64,000 nucleotides of DNA from Paulownia fortunei (Eukaryota; Streptophyta; Magnoliopsida; Lamiales; Paulowniaceae): assembly GCA_019321725.1 (NCBI GenBank), contig CM033116.1, positions 3,654,642 through 3,718,641 on the forward strand. Direction: 5' to 3'. Within the stretch, counting starts at the first letter, position 1; the number at the start of each line of letters is the position of its first letter. The notes below the pieces were generated by a model. It was not told the DNA's origin. It saw nothing but the letters and a program-made list of their open reading frames with translations, and did not search any database. Shown piece by piece: positions 1 to 12,931 of the stretch. The position numbers were made by a program, and so were the translations under genes.

Positions 1-1450
1 TCATCCAAAATAATCACTTTATTTATTCACAACAAAATATTCAAATTTATTTTCATTCTCTATAAATTCTTTAATCCCACTTTTCAAATAATTTTATCAA
101 AATAATTAAAAATAAAACCAAACAAATCTAATGTGAATTAGTGAGTGATCGACAACTTGCTCGGTTGGATTAAGCGAATGGGCGCCTCTCATGATTCGGC
201 CATCAATGCTTACTCTATAATATTACTCATCAGCTGGATGTAGATTAATCATGGCTTGATAACTTCTCAAGCCATTAGTTTGGTAATGTTTTGTTTGGTT
301 TAGTCCCGTCCCATTCTGATAATCATATTTTTTTTATATTGCCCCATTTATTTTGTTACGTGGATAAAATATAATTGATAAAAAATAAGATAAGATATGA
401 AATATTAATTAAATTATTAAACAAAAATCATGTATATTATCGTATGATTCAATAATGTGATTAAAATTATATTAATCAAACTATCCTCTATCATAATTCT
501 TTTCTTTTCTTTTCTTTTTTTCTTTCTTCTTCTTCTTCTTCCCGTTCTTCCTTTCCTCCTCTTTTCTCCACCAACCACCCCTGCCGCCTCAATTTTGCTC
601 TTGTGTATTTCTCTTTGTCACCCCCCTTCCTCTCTTCTCTCATCCACTCAATGTCGCGGTAATTTCTTGTTGTTGTTATTTTTGCGTTTATTCTCTTATT
701 TTTGTTTGTATTTTCCCCTTTCTTATCTCTTTCTCTTTTTTTTTTATATTATTTTAAATTTTGGCATCTCAACGACCACCACTCATTTTTTTTTCTTTTC
801 TTTTTTCCCATTTTAACCTTTTTTTTCAAATCATGTGGAAAGTGGGTCCTGTTATTTAGGGAAAAAAAAGTTTGGTTTCAAATCATGTGGAAGAGGGTTT
901 GTCATTTGAGGAAAAAATCAAGAAAAGCTTGAGAAAAGAAAGGGAATGTCTTATATTTTTGGCATTATTTCATAATTGAATTGTTTTATTCCACATCTCG
1001 AATGGAATTCAAATAGGCCTAAATTTTAAATTAGTACTAGCCCACGTTATATTCATTGGGCCGGATCCAGTAAATTACACATGAGACCAATGGAGATAAA
1101 ATAGCCAATTTGGCCCAATTTGTAAAAGTGACCTATTGGTATGAACTCATTGGACCCGGAAGGACTCCTGGATCTAACCCACCCAAAAAGATCCTTTCGG
1201 GTCCCCCAATCCGGCATCCAATCGATCGTCCGTCTCGTAATTCCGATAACCTACAAAATTCAAAAATCCCCAAAGAAATTGAATAAAAAAACTCTAAACA
1301 ACCTTCCCCCTCTCGTCTCTCGCTCTTTCCAGAATCCATCTCCCCCAATTTCACCCTATCCCAATCAATCGACCATATACACACACATCATCCCAATGCG
1401 ATCCCCCTAAAATCAAAAGATAAAGCCAACGAAAATTTATAGCTGATAAC
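1..1450. other. Upstream region of the BPM gene, no gene seen
   Basis: AT-rich spacer with a strongly pyrimidine-rich + strand tract at about 485-830 (runs of TTC, CTT and T). I see no supported coding sequence: the short frames here are low-complexity Phe/Leu/Ser strings or shadows. From about 1250 the sequence becomes C-rich and leader-like up to the BPM start codon. Confidence 0.6.
1039..1117 (+). promoter_or_regulatory. Cluster of site II (TGGGCC/T) promoter elements
   Basis: Three site II motifs lie close together: AGCCCA at 1039-1044 (TGGGCT on the other strand), TGGGCC at 1057-1062 and GGCCCA at 1112-1117. In plants such motifs bind TCP factors and are common in promoters of broadly expressed genes. 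They lie 330-410 bases before the BPM start codon, so a role in that gene's basal promoter is plausible. The motifs are seen; the function is inferred. Confidence 0.45.
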
Positions 1451-4400
1451 ATGACAGAAACGCCGGAAAAAACGCCGAATCAAAACCCGTTAATTGCCCC
1501 CACGAGCTCCAGCTCCGTAACCGAGACGATAAACGGGTCGCACCGTTTCGTGATCCAGGGGTACTCTCTGGCCAAAGGCATGGGCATTGGCAAACATATA
1601 GCCAGCGACGAATTCACAGTAGGAGGGTATAAATGGGCGATTTACTTTTACCCCGACGGTAAAAACCCAGAGGATAATTCCACCTACGTTTCGGTGTTCA
1701 TTGCGTTGGCGAGCGAGGGTACGGATGTGCGGGCGTTGTTTGAGTTGACTCTTGTAGACCAGAGTGGGAAAGGGAAGCATAAAGTGCATAGCCATTTTGA
1801 TAGGTCACTTGAGAGTGGGCCGTATACGCTTAAATACCGTGGCAGCATGTGGTAACTTCCTTTTTTTGGCTGGATATGTTTGGTTCTTTTTGTTTATCCT
1901 TTGCCGTATATGCTTGTATACTGCAGCAGCATGTAATAAGTTCCTTTCTTTTTTTCCTGGCTATGTTTGTATTTTTCTTTTTCCATTTTCTGGGGTGAGG
2001 TTGGACGATGAATCGATTTGGGTTGTGTGTTACTTTGGGATTAATATTTGAATGATTTTCCTTGTAACTGTTAAGGTGGATTTTTTTTTTTTTTTTTCTG
2101 GGTTCTTATGGAAATCAGAGTGTTTTTTTGTGTGTGTATGTAACATACTAATTCTTAGAGCATTGAATTTATATGCCTTTGTTTTTGTGGGTGGCTGCAG
2201 GTGTTTTGATGAATAGGATTCTACTTGGTATAATTTTGTGTGTGAAAGTACTTTTTTGTTTTCTTGGAAAATTAAGATAATATTGTTCAATCTACTAGTA
2301 TCTTTATAGGTGTCATCTTGTTCATGTGGTTTTTCTTGTTTTTTGCAGTCTCCTGCCAGTAGAAACTGTTGTTAGACTTCTAAGTTTGTTTCATACTAAT
2401 GGCATAATAGGAAATGTAAGCATCTGTTATGGAGCTGAATCTCTATCCTGCACCAATTGCTTATAATTTCTACTGTAATAGCATCTGGTTGGATGATTTA
2501 GATTTGGTGGTATTTGGTTTAAGTAAGTGATGGAGAACATGCATTTTTAAACATGCTGGGCATAACGTTGGGTAGTAAGCCTTGGTAGTATACTTTACCT
2601 TGCTTTCTTTTGTGGGTTACAAGGGATGAATGTCTTCTGCAAATTATTTTGATGCTCATTTTTGCACTTGTCTATTAGGAAGTGGATTTGTTTTATCATT
2701 TGCTGGTATATGTGGCAATTCTCAAGGGCAGGAAATATAGGAAGTAGAAGGAGAAGTATAGTATTGGCGCCCCATCAAACTGGTCCCAGTAGATATTTTG
2801 TTAAGAGTTTTGTTGATTAAAACTCTTTGATAATAATGTAATCAGTTGATCGACACATGTAGCAATGCTATCAACATAATATGTGACATGGGCATGTATG
2901 TCTCTTCCCTTTACCAACTTAACCTCAATACTGTATTGGGCCAAATACTGGTCAATCCTGTGGTGCCTCCTCGTTTCCATCTGGTAGTCACTGGTTTTTG
3001 CCATCTTCAACATTGCAAGGATATTGATAATTGCAAATAAACAAAAACTTTCTCCACAGGATTTGGATGCAAAAGTTGCTTTGGTTGACACCAACCTTTG
3101 TAGATTGCATTCACACTCTTATCCACTAACTGACTAGCTCCTGGGTCTTAAAGCTCTTCCAGGGATGTCTGGAGTCAATTTGTTACTTGAGAGGTCTACT
3201 GACATATGGATTTTGCAATTAATACTGGGATTTGTATGGAGAGACAGGAAGAGAGAGATGGATGGATGGGTGTGAGTTATGGTTGAGGGCGCTGTATTGT
3301 GAACTGAGAATGTGTTTGTATGCTCAGAAGTGGGCCCATAGAATTGGAATTCGGAAGCCCAATTTTTGATGGTGCTGTTTGGGCCACAATCAAAACACAT
3401 AATTGGAATCGAATTCAAATTCCAAGGGGCCAATTCTATAATTCCAATTCATTGCTCGAAAGAAGTTTGGGGCGATAAGCATGATAAACCAGGTGATTTT
3501 TCTTCTGACCAGTATGACCGTGCTTCTATATATTTTCTTTTTTCTCATGGTTTGATTTTTCTTTTCCCAATCAAACAAGAACTTGTAGAAGATTTTTTTT
3601 TCGAATTTAAACAAGGAAAATTTTAAATTTGTTTGCTGGAGACATTTCCTTAATTGAGAAAATTATATTGGATTATCTCTCTTTGGTGTGTAATATATCA
3701 TGGTTGCTATTAGAAAGTTTACATGACTTAAAGAAAAGTTTCCTCTTTGGGTAAAAAAAGTGGTTTCTGTTAATTGTCATGTTTATTTGATTAGATTGAC
3801 AATTCTTTTATAATTGAGATCAATACCTAGTACTTAATGTACAATGTATGTAATCAAAATCTTGTGAGAGGATGGGTTGTTTGTGCATATGATGAGATTA
3901 AGTTGGTATTATTTATAACTTGATTTTCTTGCAGAGGATTTGTGACAGTTGAGGTTTTTTTTCTGAAGGTCTCTTTCAAGCTGCAAGACAAATAAAAAAA
4001 AGTTCAGTTTGCAGTTACTTGCAATAGGAAATTTATGCCAAAAATTTTCTAACATGAAAAAACTTGGATGAAGACTCCATGAAGTCTTAGTGTCGGCTTA
4101 AGCTGAGGTTCTTGTGTAGGAGTTTGGAATTTATGGTGCAGGAACATAAAATGAAATTTGTTTATCCTCACAGTAGTATGCCTTTTCTCTTTTCATCCGT
4201 GCAACTCTATCAGTATCCTTTCAATAGTTTAAGAAGGTGTTTTTTCATTCCGAAAATCAAGTTCCTTTCTTTGTACTTAAATTCAGGGGATACAAGCGCT
4301 TTTTTAGGAGAGCCATGCTTGAAACTTCAGATTATCTAAAAGATGATTGCTTAAAGATCAACTGTACTGTTGGAGTTGTCGTTTCTGCTATTGATTGTTC

Positions 4401-6697
4401 AAGGTTACACTCAATTCAGGTCCCAGATTCTGATATTGGGTCGCATATTGGTATGCTGCTAGAAAATATGGAAGGTTCTGATATTATTTTTAATGTGTCT
4501 GGGGAGAAATTCCATGCCCACAAGTTGGTATTAGCCTCCCGCTCCCCCAAATTTCGATCTGAATTTTTTGAAAGTTTGGGTGGTGATGAGCAAGAGATTA
4601 TGGTATCAGACATGGAACCAAAAGTTTTTAAGGTGAGTAGATTTCATAGTTTTCATCCGCCTCTTGGTTCTTTCAGTGTAAATTCCTTACCTGTTAAACC
4701 AGCTTCCGCGTCTTGGTTATTTTCTACTTTTGCACTGTTCCTTATGATGTCTCTGTCCATTTCTGTCATTGGAATAGCATGCTGAAATTATTTGATGCAT
4801 GACAGGCCGTGCTGCACTTTATATACAGAGATGCCTTAGTAGAAGATGAGCAGATAGCATCCAGTTCTTGTTCTGCTCCTCTGGTAACCGACACCTTAAC
4901 TGCAAAGTTGCTGGCAGCAGCTGATCGTTATGATTTAGGAAGACTCAGACGGATGTGTGAATCTCATCTCTGCAAGGATGTATCTGTAAATTCAGTTGCT
5001 CAAATACTTGCTTTGGCAGATCGTTATCATGCTGAAGAATTGAAGGCTGTTTGCCTTAGATTTGCTGCTGAGAATCTGGCAGGTATATGACTTGTGGCCT
5101 TTTTGTGTTTTTTGCTCCTTTATTAATTGAAACATTTCTTATTTCTGGTTGAAGAAAAAGAGATTCTGTTTTGGTTGGCCAACTCTTTTCCTCATGACAA
5201 TTGCTATTTTCTTATTGTGGTTGTGCATACCATACAACTTCTTGCCATTTTCTGAGCAAGATACTATGGCATTTTATGGCTTATATCAATTTTCCTAACA
5301 CTCTCTTACATTAAAGGTTGAGATGGCAGACTCTCTCTGTCAATACAGCCTCAACACATTTTGAACTTCTGTTTCATGATACTAATATTCTTTAAACGTT
5401 AAGATGATAATGGGAAATTGGTCATAATTTTGTTCCGTCTGGGCTTTGAATGTATGTTAGTTTGTTCTCCTTCAAATAGCATCTTAGCAATGCTTCTCCC
5501 GAGGTGTTGGCATTAATAATTTTATAGGATCTGTGAAATTGAGAGAACAATTTGTCTTCATAGAATATTACCTGAAGTAAAACATTAATTGTTGCAGCAC
5601 ACATGATAAGATGCTTATTTAGCTTTACACATTTCACATAAAACATAAATTTAACTCATTATAGAGTCATTTGACAACATAGATTATTTAGTTTAGCTTC
5701 GCTTAGTTTTACATTATGTGGACAACATTTTGTTTCCATGCCATTGCAGTTTGTTTTCCATTTTGCTTTCCACAGCACATATTGGATATTATTCTCTTTA
5801 TTTACTTTTTGAAACTTGCTTTTCAGCCATGTTATTTCAGTTTCAAATCGGACATGGCAATCTGGTTCTGACTTGGCAAAATTGGTTCAGATTTTATTGA
5901 TGCTTAGTGACTTTGTTTAATACAGTGACCACTTTCAGTGACATTGTCGCTTTGACTATCAGTGGTAATTATTTGCTTGGTTTAAATTTCCATTTCCATT
6001 AAATTTTTAGAAGGACGAGGAAGAAACTTGATGGAAAGTTTTCTGACGGATTTTGTTAATGTGACTGAGAACATTTTATTCAATCTTTAATTTCTTTTAG
6101 ATAATGATATAATCCCAAAATGCTGGTAAGAAATATTTCTCTGTATGTAAACTTCAGTAATAGATTGCTTTTTAACAAAATTTGTAACTAAATTTGATTA
6201 TATGGAAAAATGTCTTAATTTCAAAACTTGGCTTTTCGTCATAGCTTCAGAAGTGGAATCATCCCCAGAGTTTTGACAGAAATATATTGAAGCTTTCATG
6301 CATGATTATTTGGATCTATGAGGCCGCTCCACTCATTAGAAAATGTGGGAAAATGTATGGTCATCAATTAAGATGACCTCGGCCAAAGCATTTTTATAGT
6401 GTTCCAGGCTTTCAGCTAACATTTTTTCTGATGTTTGATGTTTTTGATGTTAATATAGTCTTGTTTATTTACTCTCTGTGACATATCTTTCATTATTCTT
6501 TCGCAGCTGTCATGCGTTCGGATGGTTTTGAATATCTTAAAGAAAATTGCCCAGCTCTACAGTCCGAGCTTTTGAAGACTGTGGCTGGCTGTGATGACGA
6601 TTGTAGCAGTGGTGGTGGTGGCAAGTCTCGAAGTGTTTGGGCCCAGCTCTCTGATGGTGGTGATACCAGCGGCAGGAGGGTTAGGCAACGAACTTGA
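1451..6697 (+). CDS. BPM: BTB/POZ and MATH domain protein (BPM family), CUL3 ligase substrate adaptor
   Basis: Coding exons are 1451-1851, 4287-4632, 4806-5082 and 6507-6697, giving 404 residues, the usual BPM length. A variable Ser-rich N-terminus precedes a MATH domain (about residues 22-155; motifs [20 protein letters not shown] and [15 protein letters not shown]). The BTB/POZ domain (about 198-310) has [16 protein letters not shown], and a BACK-like helical tail follows ([29 protein letters not shown]). In the known family the MATH domain binds substrates such as class I HD-ZIP, ERF, MYB and PP2CA proteins, and BTB binds cullin 3. The first intron is 2.4 kb and holds a copia relic. A GTAAGT at 6706 after the stop suggests a possible 3' UTR intron. 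Of the Arabidopsis paralogues, neighbouring genes point to BPM5, but I cannot assign orthology by sequence alone. Confidence 0.95.
2801..3094 (-). mobile_element. Degenerate Ty1-copia RNase H fragment, antisense in BPM intron 1
   Basis: The reverse-strand frame of 97 codons reads like the end of a copia polyprotein. [19 protein letters not shown] parallels the usual pattern K-LAKNPVFHERTKHIEID, and about 25 residues later [14 protein letters not shown] followed by [11 protein letters not shown] parallels GDI..xxV..DQLADxxTKSF. No flanking LTR or complete pol is visible. This is a short decayed relic that would be removed with the intron. The match is by eye and moderate in strength. Confidence 0.5.
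3330..3462. repeat. AATTGGAATT-rich inverted segment in BPM intron 1
   Basis: TAGAATTGGAATTC near 3338 and CCAATTCTATAATTCCAATTC near 3429-3449 are partly inverted copies, with GAATTCAAATTCCAA between them. Stacks of AATTGGAATT/AATTCCAATT are typical of decayed hAT-type MITEs in plant introns. No clean ends or target duplication can be seen. Confidence 0.3.
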
Positions 6698-6982
6698 TCT
6701 TGGACGTAAGTAACTGTTACCTGTTGTTCTGCATAATGAATGTCATGCATTGTGTTTCCGCAAGCAATTGTACATAGAAAGGAAGTGTTCCATAGTTTTG
6801 AAATGTCTATGACAAATGACGGTGATAGCAGTTGCCAGAAAATCGCCATATTCTTGGATGATATTCTGTGTAGAAAGCTTAGCTGCTTATGCTTCTTCCA
6901 TGCCGCACAATTTAACATATTCGACATGGACTCTGATCTGTTGCTCCTTGTGCTGCTGCTCTGGGGCACTTGTATTTTATGA

Positions 6983-8040
6983 GTAATTCACTTTCAGTAG
7001 ATCTGGCAAACATGCCAGAATCTACAGGACGACAATCTGCCTACATGGGATGCCAATATGAAGTCAAAAAATCAGTGATATGTTTTCACTTTTATTATAC
7101 AAAAAGTCTCTAATGGCAGCTGTGCCAAATTTATAACATCTGGTGAAGATTCATAAAAATCATTGATTTGCACAACTCCAGTTCATTAATTAGTTTCTTC
7201 CGGGTTTTTGCAAATTTAATGCCTGTTTTCTCATTGTCCGCAATGGTTGCTTTGAGAGAAAAACCGAAATGCACTCTACATCTATTTGAATTTTCTTCTA
7301 AGGGTAACTTCTGATGTATAAAATTGCACATTATGGGGCAACTATTAAATATGGTTATAAACCCCAACCATGCAATTGTTGGAGGTGGCAAGAAAGTGTC
7401 TACTATCATGATGCAGTTGTAGTACACTTACCCATCAATTCTAATTGTTGCCAAAAAGCACGCCTACGACTTCAACAAATTCAAGATCTTTAAGATATTC
7501 AATGGGGACAAGTACTCGCCGAAAGAAAATCTAAATATTGCTCATTAACGCGAACATCTACCAATATCTTTTCTTTTGATTTTTCTGATAATAATCTAAA
7601 GTACTTGACTGGGACTCAAATTGGGAGACGGAAACAATCATGAGACCTAGGGGTTAAAGCCTAACAGCAAACGAAACAGGAATAAGAGAAGCAGCAGTTT
7701 AGTTAATCTTGAGCTACATGCACTTATCCATCACATAATTTCGGTAAATGATAAGCACCTTCTCCAATTAAATGATTACAACCAACTGCTAAAGTATAAA
7801 ATCAGAAACAATGTTCATCAAGTGACATAGCAAAAATTCTCATATAACTCTCGTGAGACATAAAAATGTGCAAAAATATAGTTAAGCGTAGAATTGCTCC
7901 TGATTCATGAAGCTATTTGTACCCAGGTATTTTAGTCAGAACTCAGAGAACTTTAGTTCACAGAATAAGTAACCACAGAAAATAGAAAAATTGTCCAAAG
8001 ACATTTGACATTGGAGCTTTCATCGACTGCAAATAAGTGA
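6983..8040. other. Convergent 3' spacer between BPM and GAMYB
   Basis: About 1 kb between the BPM stop and the GAMYB stop, which face each other. It should hold both 3' UTRs and polyadenylation regions. I see no further coding sequence, RNA gene or repeat. Confidence 0.5.
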
Positions 8041-10905
8041 CTAGACAGCAGGCATTGCATTCCAAGCACAAGAATCATGCCCATGGCCTTGAGCTGATGA
8101 AGTTGTACCTGTGTCCGTTTGCTTGCAATCCCTGCTCAAATCATCACCAAGAAGTGTTCCCATGGCATCTTTCAGCAAGGAATGGTCTTTGGTAGGGTGA
8201 TTCATAGGACCAAAACAGTTCGAGGCAAGCAGGAAATCTGGCCTGGAGAAGATCATCTGGTTTTTTGTCTCAATTTTATCATCATATTGCACTGGACCCA
8301 GGTTGCTTGCTTCTTCAACTTTACATCATAATAACATAGGAATAACGTTAGGAAAACCAAATCAAAAAAGGAAAAGTAAAGCTAACATTGTAGTAGGGTC
8401 ATCAATGAAGGTCAAGTAAGCAAATCATGTAGAAAATAAAATATTCAGACCTGGCAAGGTCTCTGCAGAATGGGGTTCATCCAATGAATTCCCACTGATG
8501 GGAGTGCTCTCACTGAATAACGATGAAGAAGAATGACCTAAAGGAGAGAGTTGTTCATCATATGCTTCCCATTCCTTCTCGTGGAGAATATGTGTTGAAT
8601 TATCCATTATATTGTCTGTCATATTGGAAGCACATGAAGTCTGCTGGAAAGCATTGCTGTTTGAGTTTTTCATAGTTTCTGATTCATAGAGAACCGCATC
8701 CAACAGGCCGCTGTTTTGGGGTGAAAGATTACAAGACTGCGTGTATTCAGTTGGAGGGGTTTGGATTAAAATATCAACAGACTCAAAGAAAGGCAATGGG
8801 GAAGAGGGTGAGGGTGAGCCCCAAGTACCCATTTGAGTTTGGAGTGAAGGGAGCTCCAGCTTCATTGCCCAAGCAGGCTCTGAAGAAGGATTGCCATTTA
8901 ATACGGCATGGCTGCCAGGAAGTAAACTTGAGGGTGTTGCATGGTCAGAAGTAGTATTATGATCATATGCAGAGAATACAAAAGATTTAGCAATCTGCAC
9001 AGAACTTTCACTTTGGTATTGACTCCCACCTGTGAAAGCATTACACATAGGAGCATTTAAACTGGAGAACAATGATTCTGATCCGCGAAGGCGCTTGGAT
9101 GGATGAACTGTTGAGAGCAAAGACTTGTTATGGTAAGAAGAGTGGAGACCTTGTGCAAACAGGCTACTAGCAGGAATATCAAGCAAGCTACCAGCAGTAA
9201 TATCAATTAGTGCTGGTGGATATAACTGCTGATTGAGTTCCAAGTTTTTGAATTCTACAGCTGGAATCTCAAAGCTGTTAACTGGCATGAAGTCTGGATG
9301 GTGCACATTCCCAGATGAGAAAGTATTCATATCATCATTTTGTTGGTTCTCATTCAATGCTTGCAAACAGATATCAGGTGGATAGATTGGTAAGCCAGCG
9401 CGTTGTCTTCTTTTGATTCTAGTGTTCCAATAGTTCTTAATCTCATTATCTGTGCGGCCAGGTAACTGAATAGGGGGGAAAAAGATGAGAAAATGAGCGA
9501 GAAAAAGTAAACCTGCAGAACAGTAAATACTTGGCACTATAGCTTTCTAAGGATATGAAGTTATGATACTCCATTCATTTATTGCATTACATCAGTGTAA
9601 AATCCTTATAACATATAGAGCTCAATATTTCCATGAAACAAGAAGGGGAAAACCATATACACGCTACTAGTTACATATTCCAGTGATGCAATAAAAACTG
9701 GCGGAGTTTCTTCCAGCTTATCAAAACTCCAAGTCAGGAGGTAACACCAATCATAATGCAGTTGCTCGCAGATGGGAAAACCGGCATTTTATATCCAAGT
9801 CCACAAACATCATGGTATAAGGGATCGGTATCAACAATAATCACACAAGTGCACTTATGAAGCGAACACTCAAAAATTGTTAATGAAATACATAGCATAT
9901 ATTATCCCTATGGGGAACCTATGCTATAAACAATAAAGAAAAAAGTAACTTTTGAGCAAATTATTACCTTACTTAGAATGTCCACATTTACCATCTCACA
10001 AAAACATAACCCATCCACTTAACAAGTCATTTCTACCTCATAAAAACCTAGTACACACATGGTGAACGTTTTTAGTCCACTCCTTTCAATTCAGAAAAAT
10101 GTAATCAATCCACTTAATGGACATTTTTGGACGAGATATTTATTGATTACAAAGGTGTACCTGAAAGAATTACTATTTGGTGTCTTTTAGCTTAGTAAAG
10201 CAGTACAGTGTATAGGAGATTCGAATATGGGAAATAAGATCAGATATAGCACAGCACTCTAAAGTGCATTGCACTCTGGGCGTTATTTTGAGGTGGCATC
10301 CAAGCAAACTGATTTTAGAAATCCACCATCCATTTTTAGGGGGAAAAAATTATTTTTTGAACTGTAATCCACTACGACAATTGGCATTGTTACAATCTAA
10401 ACTATAATGCAGACACGCTCACACATGCCTGTTTGCATCTACAGGCTGCATAAGAGATGTACCTGCCTAAATGCAAAAACAGATAGACCACAAGTGGAAA
10501 TATTTCACTAAATAAGAAAGCAAATTGAAATAGTGATGTACACACCTCAGCGGCCATTCGTGCCCATTTATTTCCCATCTTGGCATGAAGTTCAATTATA
10601 TGGCGCTCCTCCTCGGGAGTGAATGCACCTTTCTTTAGATCTGGTCTAAGGTGATTTGCCCACCTCAAACGACAACTTTTTCCACAGCGAGCAAGCCCTG
10701 AGTGTTTCTGAACTGCATTCCAGTTCCCCTCTCCATGCTTGGTAACATATTCAACTAAAATTGCATCTTCTGCAGAAGTCCACGGACCTTTTTTAAGTGG
10801 ACCGTTCCCTCCCACATTTCCTCCACTGTTAGCATCATCAATAGATGGTGAATCTACACCACTGTTGGGCATCATCCTCTCATCACTTTCACTTGTCATA
10901 CTCAT
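8041..10905 (-). CDS. GAMYB: GAMYB-type R2R3-MYB transcription factor
   Basis: Coding exons on the reverse strand are 10905-10546, 9465-8451 and 8318-8041, giving 550 residues, the normal GAMYB size. R2 (about residues 37-90) has [17 protein letters not shown] and [20 protein letters not shown]3 (about 91-141) has [20 protein letters not shown] and [20 protein letters not shown], followed by the GAMYB hallmark [10 protein letters not shown]. The C-terminal exon ends in WNAMPAV, also typical of the subgroup (AtMYB33/65). Known members act in the nucleus downstream of gibberellin and abscisic acid in anther, tapetum and seed. The middle exon contains a miR159 target site at 8838-8858. A 5' UTR intron precedes the start codon. 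The next upstream neighbour is the divergent FHA gene. Confidence 0.96.
8838..8858 (-). promoter_or_regulatory. miR159 target site in GAMYB coding sequence
   Basis: The mRNA-sense sequence TGGAGCTCCCTTCACTCCAA plus a final A encodes the LELPSLQ segment. Against miR159 (TTTGGATTGAAGGGAGCTCT plus A) it pairs at every position except miRNA base 7 (a C opposite the miRNA base) and a G:U at base 20. AtMYB33 has its mismatch at the same position. The site lies in frame in the middle exon, as in other GAMYB genes, and should direct cleavage of the transcript. Confidence 0.93.
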
Positions 10906-10912
10906 CTCCTAA

Positions 10913-12270
10913 TTTGTCAAAAGACCAAAAAAAATCAATTACAACATGCAAGACAGCAAACAGAACTAACTGCATGGTTATCCCAACAGAGCCAAAATTC
11001 AATGCAATCCAAAATATCCAAACTCAGTTTCTTTTGAAAAAATTTAGTCATCGAAATGCAGAACAAATGACAATGTTAAGAAAGAGACAATATTAACAAC
11101 TGACGACAAGACATTTATCCATATAAACTGTAAAGTAGCCACACGCAGTGTACAAGGTAACAGACACAACAAGCGACATTTTTTATTTCTTTGACAGACC
11201 AATCACATTCCAAGAAATCATATAAACCATTCAAACCATTTCTTCGTATATCACAACATCAAAACCCAAACTAAGGAAACAAAATTAAAGTTCCATATAA
11301 TTCTTACGAGTCATTTATCCAACTGAATCTTACAAGTCAAACTTACAAAACATGTAGAACGAAAAACCAAAAAGTGTAGAAAGCCACCAATGTCAAAACA
11401 GACACACAGGCCATATATAACTGGTACATTCCAAGTGACAGATTTTGACTAACAAGGAATTCAAAGCACATCTTCACTGTCTTCAGCAATTCAGAAAGGA
11501 AAAAAACCGAATGAAGATTCTTAGCATCTGACCACAAATGCCCAATACTTAAATGGCCAGTTATCAGTGTGATAGAATACAACAATCATGACCATTTGAC
11601 TAAACAGATAAAAGAACACACTTCCTTATATTCCTCAACTAACAAATGTTACCGAAACTCACCAATAATTTTGCATACTGCTGAGCTGAAGACGAATTGT
11701 TCAACATGAATTACGATTTGACAAAAAATTATCTAACAGAAAAAACACTAATGCTTTACTTCTTCATTCCACAAAAGAATTACCAAAGACTACATGCATG
11801 CAGAAAGTAAGCCTCGCATAATTTAGCAAAAATAAGAAAAAGTAATTACAATTTGACGAACAATTATCTATAGAAACACTAATCCCTTACTTCTGCACCC
11901 CACAAAAGAGTTACCAACGACTACATGCATGCAGAACCAAAGCCTCATATAATCCACCAAAAAAAGAGAAAAAGAATTATTCAATGATTCAGAACCTATA
12001 AACAATGGAAACTTGTCAACAAGGAGATAGCTACTAAACAACATGGTAATTAGTTAACAAAACTTTAGATCAGTGATGCTCAAGATCTCAACATCCAGTA
12101 CGGTACTAGTCTGTCCAATAATTTATGGGGTAGTAAATAAACAGAAAGTCCCATCTGCATTCCCAAACAAATAGCATTTATTCACAAAAACACGCGCATG
12201 CAAAAACATTAACTGAAATCAAAAGAAGCAATAATGTCTTAACCAATACTCTGTCATTCATATTCATTAC
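10913..12270 (-). other. Probable 5' UTR intron of GAMYB
   Basis: Reading the reverse strand, CATCAAG ends a leader exon at 12271 and GTAATGAATA starts the intron. An acceptor, CAAATTAG, lies just before GAGATGAGT at the start codon. GAMYB genes commonly have a leader intron. The intron holds a 135-bp tandem duplication (11709-11976). The leader upstream (about 12272-12870) is rich in CT dinucleotides on the coding strand. Confidence 0.6.
11709..11976. repeat. Two-copy tandem duplication, unit about 135 bp
   Basis: Copy 1 (about 11709-11843) and copy 2 (about 11844-11976) share AATTAC.ATTTGAC, AATTATCTA, CACTAAT..CTTACTTCT, CACAAAAGA.TTACCAA and CTACATGCATGCAGAA. Each copy carries a CATGCATG (RY) palindrome, at 11793-11800 and 11924-11931. 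The copies differ by scattered substitutions and small indels, so the duplication is not recent. Confidence 0.85.
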
Positions 12271-12910
12271 CTTGATGCAGAAGACTTCGAATCAACTTCC
12301 GCTGAAATAAAATCAGTCCCTAGAAAGCTTAGGATAATACCCAAGAGCCCAGATTTTAATTTTACTTTTTGAAAAGGGTCTTTTCCTATATCAGAATAAG
12401 AAAAAAAAAAAAAAGAGAAGCACAAGGAAAATGGAAAGAATGCCTGAAACTCAAATCTGGACCCAATTTGGACTCACGAACACAAGAACAACAGTACCAG
12501 CTGAAATTTTGTTGAAGGGCACACAGAATCAGAACAATGAGAATTGGAAAACCAGAAAAAGCTTAAATCTTGTTTTTTTTTTCCAAAAAAAGAAAGATTT
12601 AACTCAAAAATAGCAACAAAATCCAGGAAACCCTATTGTGTGATCAGTGAAGAATAGATGAAAATGACACCAAGATCCAATTGTTCACATATATAGAGAG
12701 AGAAAGATAGAAGAGATAGAGAGAGAGTGAGTGAAATTTCAGAGAGAGAGAGATAGATATTAGCTGATGGGATGTGAAATTTGAAAAAAAAAAAAAAAAA
12801 AAAAGCCAATATAGAGAGGATTAGATGGCAAGAGAAGAGGGAAAATAGAGGAGAGGTTTGAGGGTTGAGCAACACCTCATTTTAGATTCATTTGCAGTAG
12901 TAGAGCAGAA

Positions 12911-12931
12911 ACACACACACACACACACACA
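12911..12931. repeat. (AC)n microsatellite
   Basis: An uninterrupted AC dinucleotide run of about 10 units in the GAMYB promoter. A (CT)n run at 13030-13047 lies close by. Confidence 0.95.

Noticed and set aside
457..932. Phe/Leu-rich open frames in the first kilobase
   Set aside because: They arise from a pyrimidine-rich tract with no domain, no start context and no splice partners.
1490..1795. 101-codon reverse frame within BPM exon 1
   Set aside because: It lies entirely opposite the MATH-domain exon and has no recognisable protein features; a shadow.
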